Assembly: GCA_964354375.1 (NCBI GenBank)
Contig: CAYGZQ010000030.1
Location: forward strand, 29,489 to 45,324
Origin: CAYGZQ01 sp964354375 [NCBI: uncultured Planctomycetota bacterium]
GTDB taxonomy: Bacteria > JAJVIF01 > JAPKYR01
Direction of reading: 5' to 3'
DNA: 15,836 nucleotides
Shown: positions 6,761 through 14,602 of the stretch, piece by piece
Numbering within the stretch: position 1 is the stretch's first letter
Layout: each line of letters opens with the position of its first letter
Notes under the pieces: generated by a model
The model's database searches: none
Seen by the model: the letters and a program-made list of their open reading frames with translations, nothing else
What the model was told of the DNA's origin: nothing
Position numbers and translations under genes: made by a program

Positions 6761-9142
6761 ATGCTCCCGGATTTCAGCAAGGCGGATCAGATCATCAGGA
6801 CGGTCGCCGACCGGTCCCGGTTTTTCCTGCATGAACACGAGGTCTACGACCTGCTCCGAGTCGTGGGGATCGGCAACGCGCCGGAATGCATCGTGATCGA
6901 GTCTCCCGATCAATCTCTTGATTTGCTCAAGAATATCGCAGGCGACCGATTGGTCCTCAAGATCGTTCATCCCCGGATCGCTCACAAGACGGATATCGGA
7001 GGGATCGAGATTGTCGAGCGAGCCGGTGTCCCCGACGCGGTCAGGCGCATTCTTGCCCAAGCCCCACGTCGCCAGGCACAGCTCCTGATGGATCGGAACG
7101 AGATTCCCGAAGAATTCAGAGACCTTTCGAGTGAGGAGCTTGTCTCGGAATTCGAGGATGAGACTGTCGGAGTACTGGTCTACCCCTTTGTCGATTCGCC
7201 CGCCGGTTTTGGAACCGAGCTCTTCCTGGGCATGCGCGAGACGAGGGAGTTCGGGCCGATCATCAATGCGGGACTTGGGGGACTCGATACGGAGCTTTAC
7301 GCAAAGGAGCTTGGGGGGGGACGCGCAGGCGCGACAGTAAGCCCGGGAGCGTCGGACGAAATCGAGCTGTTCAAAGCGTTTCAGGAGACCATCGCGTTCG
7401 AGACGCTGACGGGACGCGCGCGTGGTCACAAGAGACTTGTCGAGGACGAGAAGATCGCGGACCTGCTCGAGCGATTTCATGCACTCGTCTGGCGCTACTC
7501 GCCGTTCAATCCGGACGCGCCGGTCCATTTCACTGAGTGCGAAATGAATCCTTTCCTTTGCCGTGACGGAGAGCTTGTGCCGGTCGACGGACTCCTCAGA
7601 TTCCGGCCGGTCGAGCCGTCGAGGCCCGCATCGCCGGTCGGGAAAATCGAAGCGCTCCTGAAGCCGAAGAACATATGCGTGATTGGAGTCTCGGCGAAAG
7701 GCATGAACCTCGGCAGGGTTATCCTGCGAAACCTCCTGAAGGGCGGATTCACGGGTGAGAGACTTGCGATAGTGAAGGACGGCGACCGCGAGATCGATCA
7801 GGTCAAGTGTTACCCGGGCATATCCGACCTTCCCGGCAGATTCGACCTGGTAGTTCTCTCGGTGGGCGCGACCCAGGTGCCGTCGATAGTTGCAGAGATC
7901 ATCGACAGCGGAAAAGCGGAATCGATCATTCTGATTACCGGCGGTATGGGCGAGAAGGAAGGGGCGAAGGGTCTCGAGGACGATCTGAAGAAGGTTTTGC
8001 ACGCGAGCCGGGGACGCGACGATCGAGGTCCTGTCGTGGTGGGACCGAATTCGCTTGGGATAATATGTGTCCCCGGCGGTTACGACACGATGTTCGTACC
8101 GGCGTCCAAGCTGCCGAAGAATCCCGACAACCCGATCGGGAAACATGTCGCGTTGATCAGCCAGTCGGGGGCATTCATGATCAGCCGGATGTCGAAGCTG
8201 TACGGACTCGTGCCGCGATACGCGATCTCGACGGGCAACCAGGCCGACCTGGGCATCGCGGATTTTGTGGAGCACCTGACGAACGATTCCGAAGTAAGGG
8301 TCTTCGCCTGCTACGCCGAGGGCCTGGGCCGCATGGAGGGCCTCCATCTCGCCGAGGCCGCCAGGAAAATAACCAGGTCCGGACGGCATGTCATCGTATA
8401 CAAGGCCGGACGGTCCGTTGAGGGTCGCAAGGCGGCGAGCGGGCATACCGCTGCGATCGCGGGCGACTGGGATGTCGCCGACGCCGTCCTGACAAGGTCC
8501 GGATGCATGGTCGCACGCTCGTTTGCCGAGTGGCAGAACCTGATAATGCTCGCCTCCACGGCGGGAGATCGACCGATCGGCGAGGGACGTATCGCGGCAG
8601 TCTCCAACGCGGGTTTCGAGACGGTGGGTATGGCCGACAACCTTCGCGAACCCGCTCATTTCCTGACGTTTGCGCAGCTTTCGCCCTCGACTCTTGCCCG
8701 CCTGCAGAGCATCCTGAAGGAATTCAGGCTCGACGATCTGGTGAACATCGGAAATCCCCTCGACATCACGCCCATGGCGGTCGACCGCGCGCATGTCGAA
8801 GTCATAAAGGCGCTGGGGCACGATCCGGGAGTGGATTTCATTCTGCATGGATGCGTTCCGCTTTCCCCCCAGATGAAAACCCTCGCTCCCGGGGGACCCG
8901 AAGGCGACGGGATCGCCGACCCGCAGAGCTTCCCGCAACTCCTCATCGAAGCTGTCAGAGCCGGCATCGGGAAACCCCTCGCGATCGTTCTGGATTCCGG
9001 CGAGCTTTACAACCCCATGGAGAAAATGTTTCTGAACGCCGGGATTCCGGTGTTCAGATCCGCTGACGAGGCGACTCGTACCCTCGGGCGATTCGTGTAT
9101 GTCTCAAGCCGGTTCGGTCCGCAAATTCACCAACCCGGATGA
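6761..9142 (+). CDS. ADP-forming acyl-CoA synthetase, fused beta-alpha order
   Basis: It would convert acyl-CoA, ADP and phosphate to the free acid, CoA and ATP, giving the energy yield of the IorAB reaction. The 793-residue chain begins with an ATP-grasp domain (about 1-285: HKTDIGG with H75, which aligns with the beta-subunit histidine, and ECEMNPF at 259-265). A CoA-binding Rossmann domain follows (about 297-430, GPNSLGI), then two succinyl-CoA-ligase-like domains with ISQSGAF (466-472) and the phosphohistidine motif SGHTAAIAGD (H562). Most single-chain relatives run CoA-binding first and ATP-grasp last, so this order is reversed. The start at ATG 6761 gives a family-like N terminus but has no good ribosome site; GTG 6737 in the same frame is an alternative. 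A perfect 12-bp palindrome lies in the 38-nt gap after iorB (6727-6738). Aryl-acyl-CoA preference is inferred from the neighbours. Confidence 0.92.
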   Translation: MLPDFSKADQIIRTVADRSRFFLHEHEVYDLLRVVGIGNAPECIVIESPDQSLDLLKNIAGDRLVLKIVHPRIAHKTDIGGIEIVERAGVPDAVRRILAQAPRRQAQLLMDRNEIPEEFRDLSSEELVSEFEDETVGVLVYPFVDSPAGFGTELFLGMRETREFGPIINAGLGGLDTELYAKELGGGRAGATVSPGASDEIELFKAFQETIAFETLTGRARGHKRLVEDEKIADLLERFHALVWRYSPFNPDAPVHFTECEMNPFLCRDGELVPVDGLLRFRPVEPSRPASPVGKIEALLKPKNICVIGVSAKGMNLGRVILRNLLKGGFTGERLAIVKDGDREIDQVKCYPGISDLPGRFDLVVLSVGATQVPSIVAEIIDSGKAESIILITGGMGEKEGAKGLEDDLKKVLHASRGRDDRGPVVVGPNSLGIICVPGGYDTMFVPASKLPKNPDNPIGKHVALISQSGAFMISRMSKLYGLVPRYAISTGNQADLGIADFVEHLTNDSEVRVFACYAEGLGRMEGLHLAEAARKITRSGRHVIVYKAGRSVEGRKAASGHTAAIAGDWDVADAVLTRSGCMVARSFAEWQNLIMLASTAGDRPIGEGRIAAVSNAGFETVGMADNLREPAHFLTFAQLSPSTLARLQSILKEFRLDDLVNIGNPLDITPMAVDRAHVEVIKALGHDPGVDFILHGCVPLSPQMKTLAPGGPEGDGIADPQSFPQLLIEAVRAGIGKPLAIVLDSGELYNPMEKMFLNAGIPVFRSADEATRTLGRFVYVSSRFGPQIHQPG

Positions 9143-9167
9143 GATGCGCACATCAGCAGGGGTTCCG

Positions 9168-9196
9168 TTGAAAGCGTTCAGGGGCGTGAGTATACT
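9168..9196 (+). promoter_or_regulatory. Promoter of the six-gene redox operon
   Basis: TTGAAA (9168-9173) and TATACT (9191-9196) are 17 nt apart, in the gap after the acyl-CoA synthetase. The predicted start near 9203 leaves a leader of only about 9 nt before the ATG at 9212, so translation from this transcript may be nearly leaderless. Readthrough from the upstream operon is also possible, as no terminator is seen. Confidence 0.65.
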
Positions 9197-9211
9197 CCGC
9201 AGGTATCCCGG

Positions 9212-9709
9212 ATGGTCGAAGTCGTGACCGATATCGATCTTGGGAAGGTTGACCAGCTGATAGAGCGATCCGGAGCGGATCCGGAGGCTCTTATCGGGAT
9301 GCTTCAGGACATCCAGAGACAGTGGCAATACCTTCCCCTGCCCGCGCTCAAGCGAGTGTCGGAGCGTCTGGGCGTCCCGTACAACCGTGTATGGGCGGTG
9401 GCCACGTTTTACGAGGCATTCACGCTGGAGCCTCGCGGGCGCGTGCATTTGATGGTCTGCACCGGCACGGCTTGTCATGTCAGGGGGGCGCAGGAAGTCG
9501 TGCGCGCTCTCGAAGACGAGCTGATGATCGAAGCCGGTCACACAACCGTTGACGGCGAGTTCTCGATCGAGACCGCCCACTGCCTCGGCGCGTGCGCAAT
9601 GGGTCCGGTCGTGGTGCTCGACGGCCTCTATCACGGCCATATGACGCGCACGAAGGTTCTCGACTTCCTCACGGAGATCCGCGAGCGGAGGGAGGTCGAG
9701 ACCCGGTGA
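9212..9709 (+). CDS. NuoE-like thioredoxin-fold [2Fe-2S] subunit
   Basis: This 165-residue soluble subunit matches the 24-kDa (NuoE/HydC/BamG) family that partners NuoF-type NADH-binding flavoproteins. A helical N-terminal domain (about 10-70, including the family stretch NRVWAVATFYEAF) is followed by the thioredoxin-like domain with cluster ligands C83, C88 (VCTGTACHVRG), C124 and C128 (CLGACAMGPVVV). All four ligands are present and the length is normal. The ATG at 9212 has only a weak ribosome site; GTG at 9224 is a possible alternative. It is the first gene of the operon. Its stop overlaps the next start as GTGA, so expression is probably coupled with the NuoF-like partner. Confidence 0.93.
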   Translation: MVEVVTDIDLGKVDQLIERSGADPEALIGMLQDIQRQWQYLPLPALKRVSERLGVPYNRVWAVATFYEAFTLEPRGRVHLMVCTGTACHVRGAQEVVRALEDELMIEAGHTTVDGEFSIETAHCLGACAMGPVVVLDGLYHGHMTRTKVLDFLTEIRERREVETR

Positions 9710-11562
9710 AAGTCGCCTCCCCTACCCAGCTTGCACGGCTGAAGGACGAGTTCTCCAGACGGAACGCCGGCTTCAAGTGCACGGTCTCGGTATGCGGCGG
9801 GACCGGCTGTCTGGCGAGCGGATGCCAGGCGGTCCGGGACGCTCTCGTTGCCGAGCTCAAGTCCAGGGACCTCGGCGATTCGGTGCGACTGCTCGTGACC
9901 GGCTGCCATGGGTTCTGCCAGCAGGGACCCCTGGTGCTGATCCGACCGGGCGACATCCTGTACTGCCAGGTGAAGCCGGAATGGATTCCACAGATCGTCG
10001 CCGACACCGTCATCGGCGGAAAACCGATCGAGGAATTCCTCTACTGGGACTCGAAGGCCAAATCGCGCATAGAGAAAGAGAAAGACATCCCCTTCTACAA
10101 CGTCCAGAACAAGCTGTTGCTGGGCGACAACTCCCGGATCGATCCCACCGACATCCGCGACTACATCGCGCTCGGCGGTTACCAGGCGCTGTCGAAAGCG
10201 CTGTATGAAATGGGACCGCGGGCGATCATCGATGAAATCGCGGCGTCGGGACTTCGCGGACGCGGCGGAGGCGGATTTCCGACCGGGAAGAAATGGGCGT
10301 CGGCGGTCAAGGCGAAGGGCGAGCGCAAATGGGTAATCTGCAATGCCGACGAGGGCGATCCAGGCGCGTTCATGGACGAGAGCATCCTCGAGGGCAACCC
10401 GCACCTCGTGGCCGAGGGCATGATCATCGGCGCTTTCGCCGTCGGGGCCGGGTCGCCCGGAGGCGGCTTCGTCTATGTCCGGAACGAATATCCCCTCGCG
10501 CTGGCAAGAATATCGGAGGCGATCCGGCAGGCGCGGGAATGGGGGCTGCTCGGCGACAACATTCTCGGAAGCGGCTTCAGCTTCGACATAAAGATCAATC
10601 GGGGCGGCGGAGCGTTTGTGTGCGGCGAATCGACCGCACTGATGGCGTCCCTGGAGGGAAAGCCCGGCGAGCCGCGGGCGAAATACATTCACACCGTGGA
10701 GCACGGCTACCACAACGAGCCCACGGTCCTCAACAATGTCGAGACCTGGGCGAATGTCCCCGGCATCGTCACGCAAGGGGCAGCGAAGTTCCGCGAGCTT
10801 GGGACCGAGAGAAGTCCCGGGACGAAAATCTTCAGCCTGGTCGGGAAGGTCAAAAACACCGGGCTGGTGGAGATCCCGATGGGGATGACCTTAAGGGAGC
10901 TTGTCGAGGATGTGGGCGGCGGAGTGCCGGAGAAGAAGAAATTCAAGGCTGTGCAAACCGGGGGACCGTCCGGCGGATGCCTTCCCGAGTCGCTCATGGA
11001 CCTCCCCGTCGACTTCGACGCGCTCACCGGGGCGGGAAGCATGATGGGCTCCGGCGGCATAATTGTCATGGACCAGGACACGTGCATGGTGGACGTGGCG
11101 CGTTATTTCATCAGGTTCCTTGAGTCTGAATCCTGCGGAAAGTGCACTCCCTGCCGGGAAGGTCTCAGGGAGATGGACAGGCTTCTCACCCGGATCACCG
11201 ACGGTGCGGCGGAGATCGACGATCTCGATAACCTCGAGGAGATCGCCCGCTGGATGTCGGGTGCGAGCCTGTGCGCGCTGGGCACGTCCGCGGTGAACCC
11301 GGTGCTGAGCACGCTGAAATATTTTCGGGATGAATACATGGAGCACGTCGCCGACGCCAGATGTCCGGCAGGCGTGTGCCGCGAGCTTGTCCAATATCAT
11401 GTGATCGAGAAAAACTGCACCGGATGCGCGGCATGCGTGAAGGTCTGCCCGACCGGCGCAGCTACGGGGAAGCTGAAAGAAGTGCATCACATCGACACGG
11501 TTCTCTGCATCAAGTGCGGGGAGTGTTATAGAGTGTGCAAGTTCGATGCGATCGGGCGTTGA
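9706..11562 (+). CDS. NuoF-like NADH-binding FMN/Fe-S subunit with extra clusters
   Basis: This 618-residue protein is the NAD(H) entry or exit point. Residues 1-115 form a second thioredoxin-like [2Fe-2S] domain (C30, C35, C67, C71). The NuoF core follows, with the FMN/NADH glycine loop GRGGGGFPTGKKW (185-197) and CNADEGDPGAFMD (212-224), the SLBB-like part near 375-440, and the [4Fe-4S] ligands in ESCGKCTPCREG (C477, C480, C483) with C523. The C-terminal ferredoxin domain has two full motifs starting at C571 and C601. This layout is that of HydB of trimeric hydrogenases and of BamH. The insert AKYIHTVEHGYHNEPT (325-340) replaces the usual KPPFP-type stretch. GTG 9706 is taken as start because GGAGGGAGG (9688-9696) precedes it and it overlaps the previous stop; an upstream ATG lies inside the NuoE-like gene. 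Confidence 0.94.
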   Translation: MKVASPTQLARLKDEFSRRNAGFKCTVSVCGGTGCLASGCQAVRDALVAELKSRDLGDSVRLLVTGCHGFCQQGPLVLIRPGDILYCQVKPEWIPQIVADTVIGGKPIEEFLYWDSKAKSRIEKEKDIPFYNVQNKLLLGDNSRIDPTDIRDYIALGGYQALSKALYEMGPRAIIDEIAASGLRGRGGGGFPTGKKWASAVKAKGERKWVICNADEGDPGAFMDESILEGNPHLVAEGMIIGAFAVGAGSPGGGFVYVRNEYPLALARISEAIRQAREWGLLGDNILGSGFSFDIKINRGGGAFVCGESTALMASLEGKPGEPRAKYIHTVEHGYHNEPTVLNNVETWANVPGIVTQGAAKFRELGTERSPGTKIFSLVGKVKNTGLVEIPMGMTLRELVEDVGGGVPEKKKFKAVQTGGPSGGCLPESLMDLPVDFDALTGAGSMMGSGGIIVMDQDTCMVDVARYFIRFLESESCGKCTPCREGLREMDRLLTRITDGAAEIDDLDNLEEIARWMSGASLCALGTSAVNPVLSTLKYFRDEYMEHVADARCPAGVCRELVQYHVIEKNCTGCAACVKVCPTGAATGKLKEVHHIDTVLCIKCGECYRVCKFDAIGR

Positions 11563-11565
11563 CTT

Positions 11566-12351
11566 ATGGTCGACCGAATCGAAATAACGATCAACGGCAG
11601 GACGGTCAAAGCGCGTGACCGCGAACCGCTCATCGATGTCTGCGAGCGGGAGGGGCTGCATATACCCACTCTCTGCCACCATCGCCGCCTCGAACCGTAC
11701 GGTGTCTGCCGGGTCTGCATGGTCAAGGTCTCGTGGGGAGACAGGTCGAAGTACGTCACCGCATGCAATTACCCGGTGGAGTCGGGCGATGTTTTCGACA
11801 CCGAGAGCGAGGACGTTTTGAAGCTTCGCAGGATGTCGATCGAAGCGCTCCTCGGACGATGTCCGAATGAGCGGGGCGTTGTCAAGTTCGCTGCGAATCA
11901 TGGGGTCACAAGCTCGCGTTTCCAGCCGCAGAAGCCGGACGGCGATGACTGCATACTGTGCGGACTGTGCGTAAGGGTATGCGATGAGGTGGTTGGCGCG
12001 CACGCACTGGGATTCATGAGCCGGGGTCCCGAGAGAGAAGTGGCGACGCCGTTCATGGAGCATCCCGAATCGTGCATCGGATGCGGCGTATGCTCGACTC
12101 TCTGCCCGACGACCGCGATGAAGATGGAAGGCGAGAAGGCCGAGGTGCTGAGGGAGCGTCACGGGGATATCCGCCCGTGCCGCTACGCTCTGATGGGCTT
12201 TTTCCCGGGCGGAATCTGCGCGAACAGCTACCGATGCCGTCAGTGCGATGTCGATCAACGCTTTCGAGAGATGGCGGATCTTGCCGGAGTCGAACATCCG
12301 ATTTTCATGGCGCGACCTACTGCGGAAAGCGACGGAGGTGAGGCAGCGTGA
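11566..12351 (+). CDS. NuoG-N-terminal/HoxU-like Fe-S subunit with an extra Cys motif
   Basis: This 261-residue electron-wire subunit lacks the molybdopterin-type part of full NuoG. A plant-type [2Fe-2S] domain (C37, C48, C51, C67) is followed by two ferredoxin-type [4Fe-4S] motifs, CILCGLCVRVC (129-139) and CIGCGVCSTLC (170-180). The His-Cys cluster motif that normally sits between them is not evident; only C99 is there, in RCPNERG. The C-terminal stretch carries C205, C218, C224 and C227 in the pattern PCRYALM...ICANSYRCRQCDVDQ, which could bind a further cluster. Its start is 3 nt after the NuoF-like stop, with only a weak ribosome site, which suggests coupling. It probably passes electrons between the NuoF-like protein and the GltD-like flavoprotein encoded next. 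Confidence 0.9.
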   Translation: MVDRIEITINGRTVKARDREPLIDVCEREGLHIPTLCHHRRLEPYGVCRVCMVKVSWGDRSKYVTACNYPVESGDVFDTESEDVLKLRRMSIEALLGRCPNERGVVKFAANHGVTSSRFQPQKPDGDDCILCGLCVRVCDEVVGAHALGFMSRGPEREVATPFMEHPESCIGCGVCSTLCPTTAMKMEGEKAEVLRERHGDIRPCRYALMGFFPGGICANSYRCRQCDVDQRFREMADLAGVEHPIFMARPTAESDGGEAA

Positions 12352-14234
12352 CCGCCGGGCGCGATCGGGACCTCCTCACCTTCGAAGTCGCGGGTCGCCG
12401 GCTCGAATTCCAGCCGGTGGACGAATCGCCGTGCAGGCGCGCATGTCCGGCGGGAATCGACGTGAAAAAATACGTAGGCCAGATCGCGTCGGAGAAATTC
12501 GACGATGCTCTCGCGACCATCCGACGCCACATGCCGTTCCCGTCCGCCTGCGGAAGAATCTGCCTGCATCCGTGCGAGACGGAATGCAAGCGCGGCGAGG
12601 TCGACGATCCCATCGCGATCATGGCGCTTAAACGATTCGTCGCGGATTACGAGAGTCGACAGGGCGTGGAGGAACCGCTCCCAAGAACCCGGAAGTCCAC
12701 AGACAAGAGGATCGCCATCGTCGGGAGCGGCCCGGCAGGTCTTACCGCGGCGCACGATCTCGCGCTGAGGGGTCACACGGTGACGGTTTTCGAGCGCTCG
12801 GAATCTCCCGGGGGCATGATGACCCGGGCGATCCCGGAATTCGATCTTCCGTCCGCCGCCGTCCATCGCGACATCGCACGAATCGAGAAACTCGGCGTCA
12901 GCATTGAATGCGGCCATTCGATCCAGGGAGAGAAGGGGCTGCAGAGCCTGAAGGAAAGCTACGATGCGGTGCTGCTCGCGACCGGAGCCGGCGCGCGATG
13001 GAAAGGACTTTCGGGAACGACCTGGATCGACGGCGGCACGCTCACCGGAGTGATCGGAGCGGTCGAATTCATGGCGAGCCGGCGGTCGAGCGGGAATCCA
13101 GATCTCGGACGGGTCGTTATTCTGGGATCCGGCGTTCATGCGCTTGCGTGCGCAAGGACCGCGGTCCGCCTGGGGAACGCAAAGGTCAGGTGGATCATCC
13201 CGGTAGCGAGAGAATTCCTCCAACCCGATCACCGTCGCGTGAAACTCGCGGAAGAAGAAGGGGTCGAGATCATCGAGCTGGCACGACCGGTCGCCGTGGA
13301 AAATTCCCGCGGGAAAGTCGGCGGAGTAAAAATCGTTTCGATCGAGCAGGGCGAAGCGGATCACACCGGACGTCCCGCATACAGGGTCAAGCCGCATTCT
13401 GAGGCGGTCATCGCGTGCGACTCGGTGATCGATGCCGCGCATTTCGCTCCCGACAATGCATGGGGGAACCTGTCGAGCGATCCGTGGGGAACGATTTCCG
13501 TCGATCTCGACACGATGGCGACGAATCTGGACGGTATTTTTGCGGCGGGCGATGTTGTGAGCGGACCGAAGTCGGTAGTCGAGGCCGTGTCCATGGGACA
13601 TCGAGCCGCGGCGGGAATCGACAGCTACCTGTCGGGAGGTCGCGGGACGATCGGGACACTGTCGACTCCGATCAGGACGCCGGGCTGGGAGATCGAGGAC
13701 CCCGCCGGCACACCGTCAGAAGCGTTCAGACCCGCCGTAAGGCCCGCGAATGAAAGAAAGAGCGACTTCAAGGAATCCGACTTGTCCTTCACTGCGTGGG
13801 AGGCGTCGCACGAGGCACGTCGATGCCTGCTGTGCGGGCCATGCGAGGAGTGCGCGGTTTGCTTGTCGACCTGTTACCGGAAGCGCGGGGTCGGAGTGGA
13901 CGAGAGAGGTAATCCGGTGGAGGTGCGAGTGCCGCTCGGCGTCGCGAGAGGCATCCACGAGGAGACGCGGATCGAGGATTTCGCGAAAGTGGAGCTTCTC
14001 GTGGCGAGAGTGGATTCGATCCGCTGCAGAGGATGCGGCGTGTGCGAGGACATCTGCGGTTACAAGGCCCCAAGGATTTCCCCCGACCCCAAGTACGGTC
14101 TTGTGTCGACGATCGACATTCTCGCGTGCAAGGGCTGCGGGACGTGTGTGTCCGCGTGCCCGTCCGGCGCGATCGATCAGGGCGTGACCTCCCTTCACGC
14201 ACTCAGAGCGCGAATCTGGGGAGGTGCGAAATGA
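12348..14234 (+). CDS. GltD/NfnB-like FAD oxidoreductase with extra Fe-S clusters
   Basis: This 628-residue flavoprotein resembles the glutamate synthase small subunit and NfnB. The N-terminal cysteine domain has CRRACPAGIDV (C29, C33) and C68, C72, C76, C80. The FAD Rossmann loop is GSGPAG (126-131), then GGMMTRAIPEFDLP (155-168) and GIFAAGDVVSGPKSVVEA (396-413). The second nucleotide site has GSGVHA (260-265), but the YRR pair that normally follows and contacts the NADP 2'-phosphate is replaced by WIIPV (282-286), so NADPH binding is doubtful. After about 485 comes a six-cysteine segment (C493, C496, C499, C502, C505, C509) and two ferredoxin motifs starting at C560 and C594. GTG 12348 overlaps the previous stop as GTGA and has GGAGGTGAGG just upstream. 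No GltB-like large subunit is nearby, so it is not a glutamate synthase in this setting. Confidence 0.9.
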   Translation: MTAGRDRDLLTFEVAGRRLEFQPVDESPCRRACPAGIDVKKYVGQIASEKFDDALATIRRHMPFPSACGRICLHPCETECKRGEVDDPIAIMALKRFVADYESRQGVEEPLPRTRKSTDKRIAIVGSGPAGLTAAHDLALRGHTVTVFERSESPGGMMTRAIPEFDLPSAAVHRDIARIEKLGVSIECGHSIQGEKGLQSLKESYDAVLLATGAGARWKGLSGTTWIDGGTLTGVIGAVEFMASRRSSGNPDLGRVVILGSGVHALACARTAVRLGNAKVRWIIPVAREFLQPDHRRVKLAEEEGVEIIELARPVAVENSRGKVGGVKIVSIEQGEADHTGRPAYRVKPHSEAVIACDSVIDAAHFAPDNAWGNLSSDPWGTISVDLDTMATNLDGIFAAGDVVSGPKSVVEAVSMGHRAAAGIDSYLSGGRGTIGTLSTPIRTPGWEIEDPAGTPSEAFRPAVRPANERKSDFKESDLSFTAWEASHEARRCLLCGPCEECAVCLSTCYRKRGVGVDERGNPVEVRVPLGVARGIHEETRIEDFAKVELLVARVDSIRCRGCGVCEDICGYKAPRISPDPKYGLVSTIDILACKGCGTCVSACPSGAIDQGVTSLHALRARIWGGAK

Positions 14235-14587
14235 GCTCCACCCGTGCAAAGAGCGGAAAGAGCCTCCTGTTTTTCTGCACTCGACAGAAGCCGGGAGATT
14301 TCGCGGGCTTCCATCATCTTTTTTTTGGCGATGGCAAGGCGGAAGAGATCGAGGTGCCCTGCTCCGGTCGGGTGGGCACGGGTGAGCTGATGCAGGGACT
14401 CGCAGCCGGGTACGACAAGGTGGTCGTGCTGAGCTGCGGCGAGAAATCATGCAAGTACGGTTTTGGGTGCAGCGAGGCGAAGAAATCGATGAGTCGCGCG
14501 AGAGAGGTCGCGAAGGTCGCCGGGATAGACACAAAGAAACTCGTTTTCATAGAAGCGGACGAGGCAAAACGGGAAGGCGAGGAATGA
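14231..14587 (+). CDS. mvhD: MvhD/BamF-type electron-transfer subunit
   Basis: This small 118-residue protein belongs to the delta subunit family of methyl-viologen-reducing hydrogenase, which carries a [2Fe-2S] cluster and feeds electrons to Hdr-type flavoproteins. Visible are C16 (in LLFFC), PCSGRVGTGE with C44 (42-52), and LSCGEKSCKYGFGC with C69, C74 and C80, then a helical C terminus. Many members have a CxxC at the first position; here only C16 is present, and the chain is somewhat shorter than usual. ATG 14231 overlaps the previous stop as ATGA, with GGAGGTG 6 nt upstream. It sits between the GltD-like flavoprotein and the CCG protein, fitting a role as the link between them. Confidence 0.9.
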   Translation: MSSTRAKSGKSLLFFCTRQKPGDFAGFHHLFFGDGKAEEIEVPCSGRVGTGELMQGLAAGYDKVVVLSCGEKSCKYGFGCSEAKKSMSRAREVAKVAGIDTKKLVFIEADEAKREGEE

Positions 14588-14602
14588 CAATCGAGTGACT
14601 CT

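Noticed and set aside
6290-8938. An 882-codon open frame on the minus strand
   Set aside because: It lies entirely opposite iorB and the acyl-CoA synthetase, whose motifs are unmistakable. The antisense protein is rich in Arg, Asp and His with no recognisable domain, as expected from a GC-rich shadow frame.
10891-12297. A 468-codon minus-strand open frame opposite the NuoF-like and NuoG-like genes
   Set aside because: Its composition is that of a shadow of the sense genes and it shows no motif or ribosome site.
9212-12351. Trimeric [FeFe] hydrogenase (HydABC)
   Set aside because: The NuoE-like, NuoF-like and NuoG-like genes fit HydC and HydB, but no protein in the window has the H-cluster motifs of a catalytic subunit.
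12348-14234. Glutamate synthase small subunit
   Set aside because: No large subunit is nearby, the NADPH motif is altered and extra Fe-S motifs are fused at the C terminus. The context points to an electron-transfer role.
14231-14587. Selenocysteine in MvhD, as reported for some BamF proteins
   Set aside because: No in-frame TGA occurs inside the gene; all conserved positions seen are ordinary cysteine codons.
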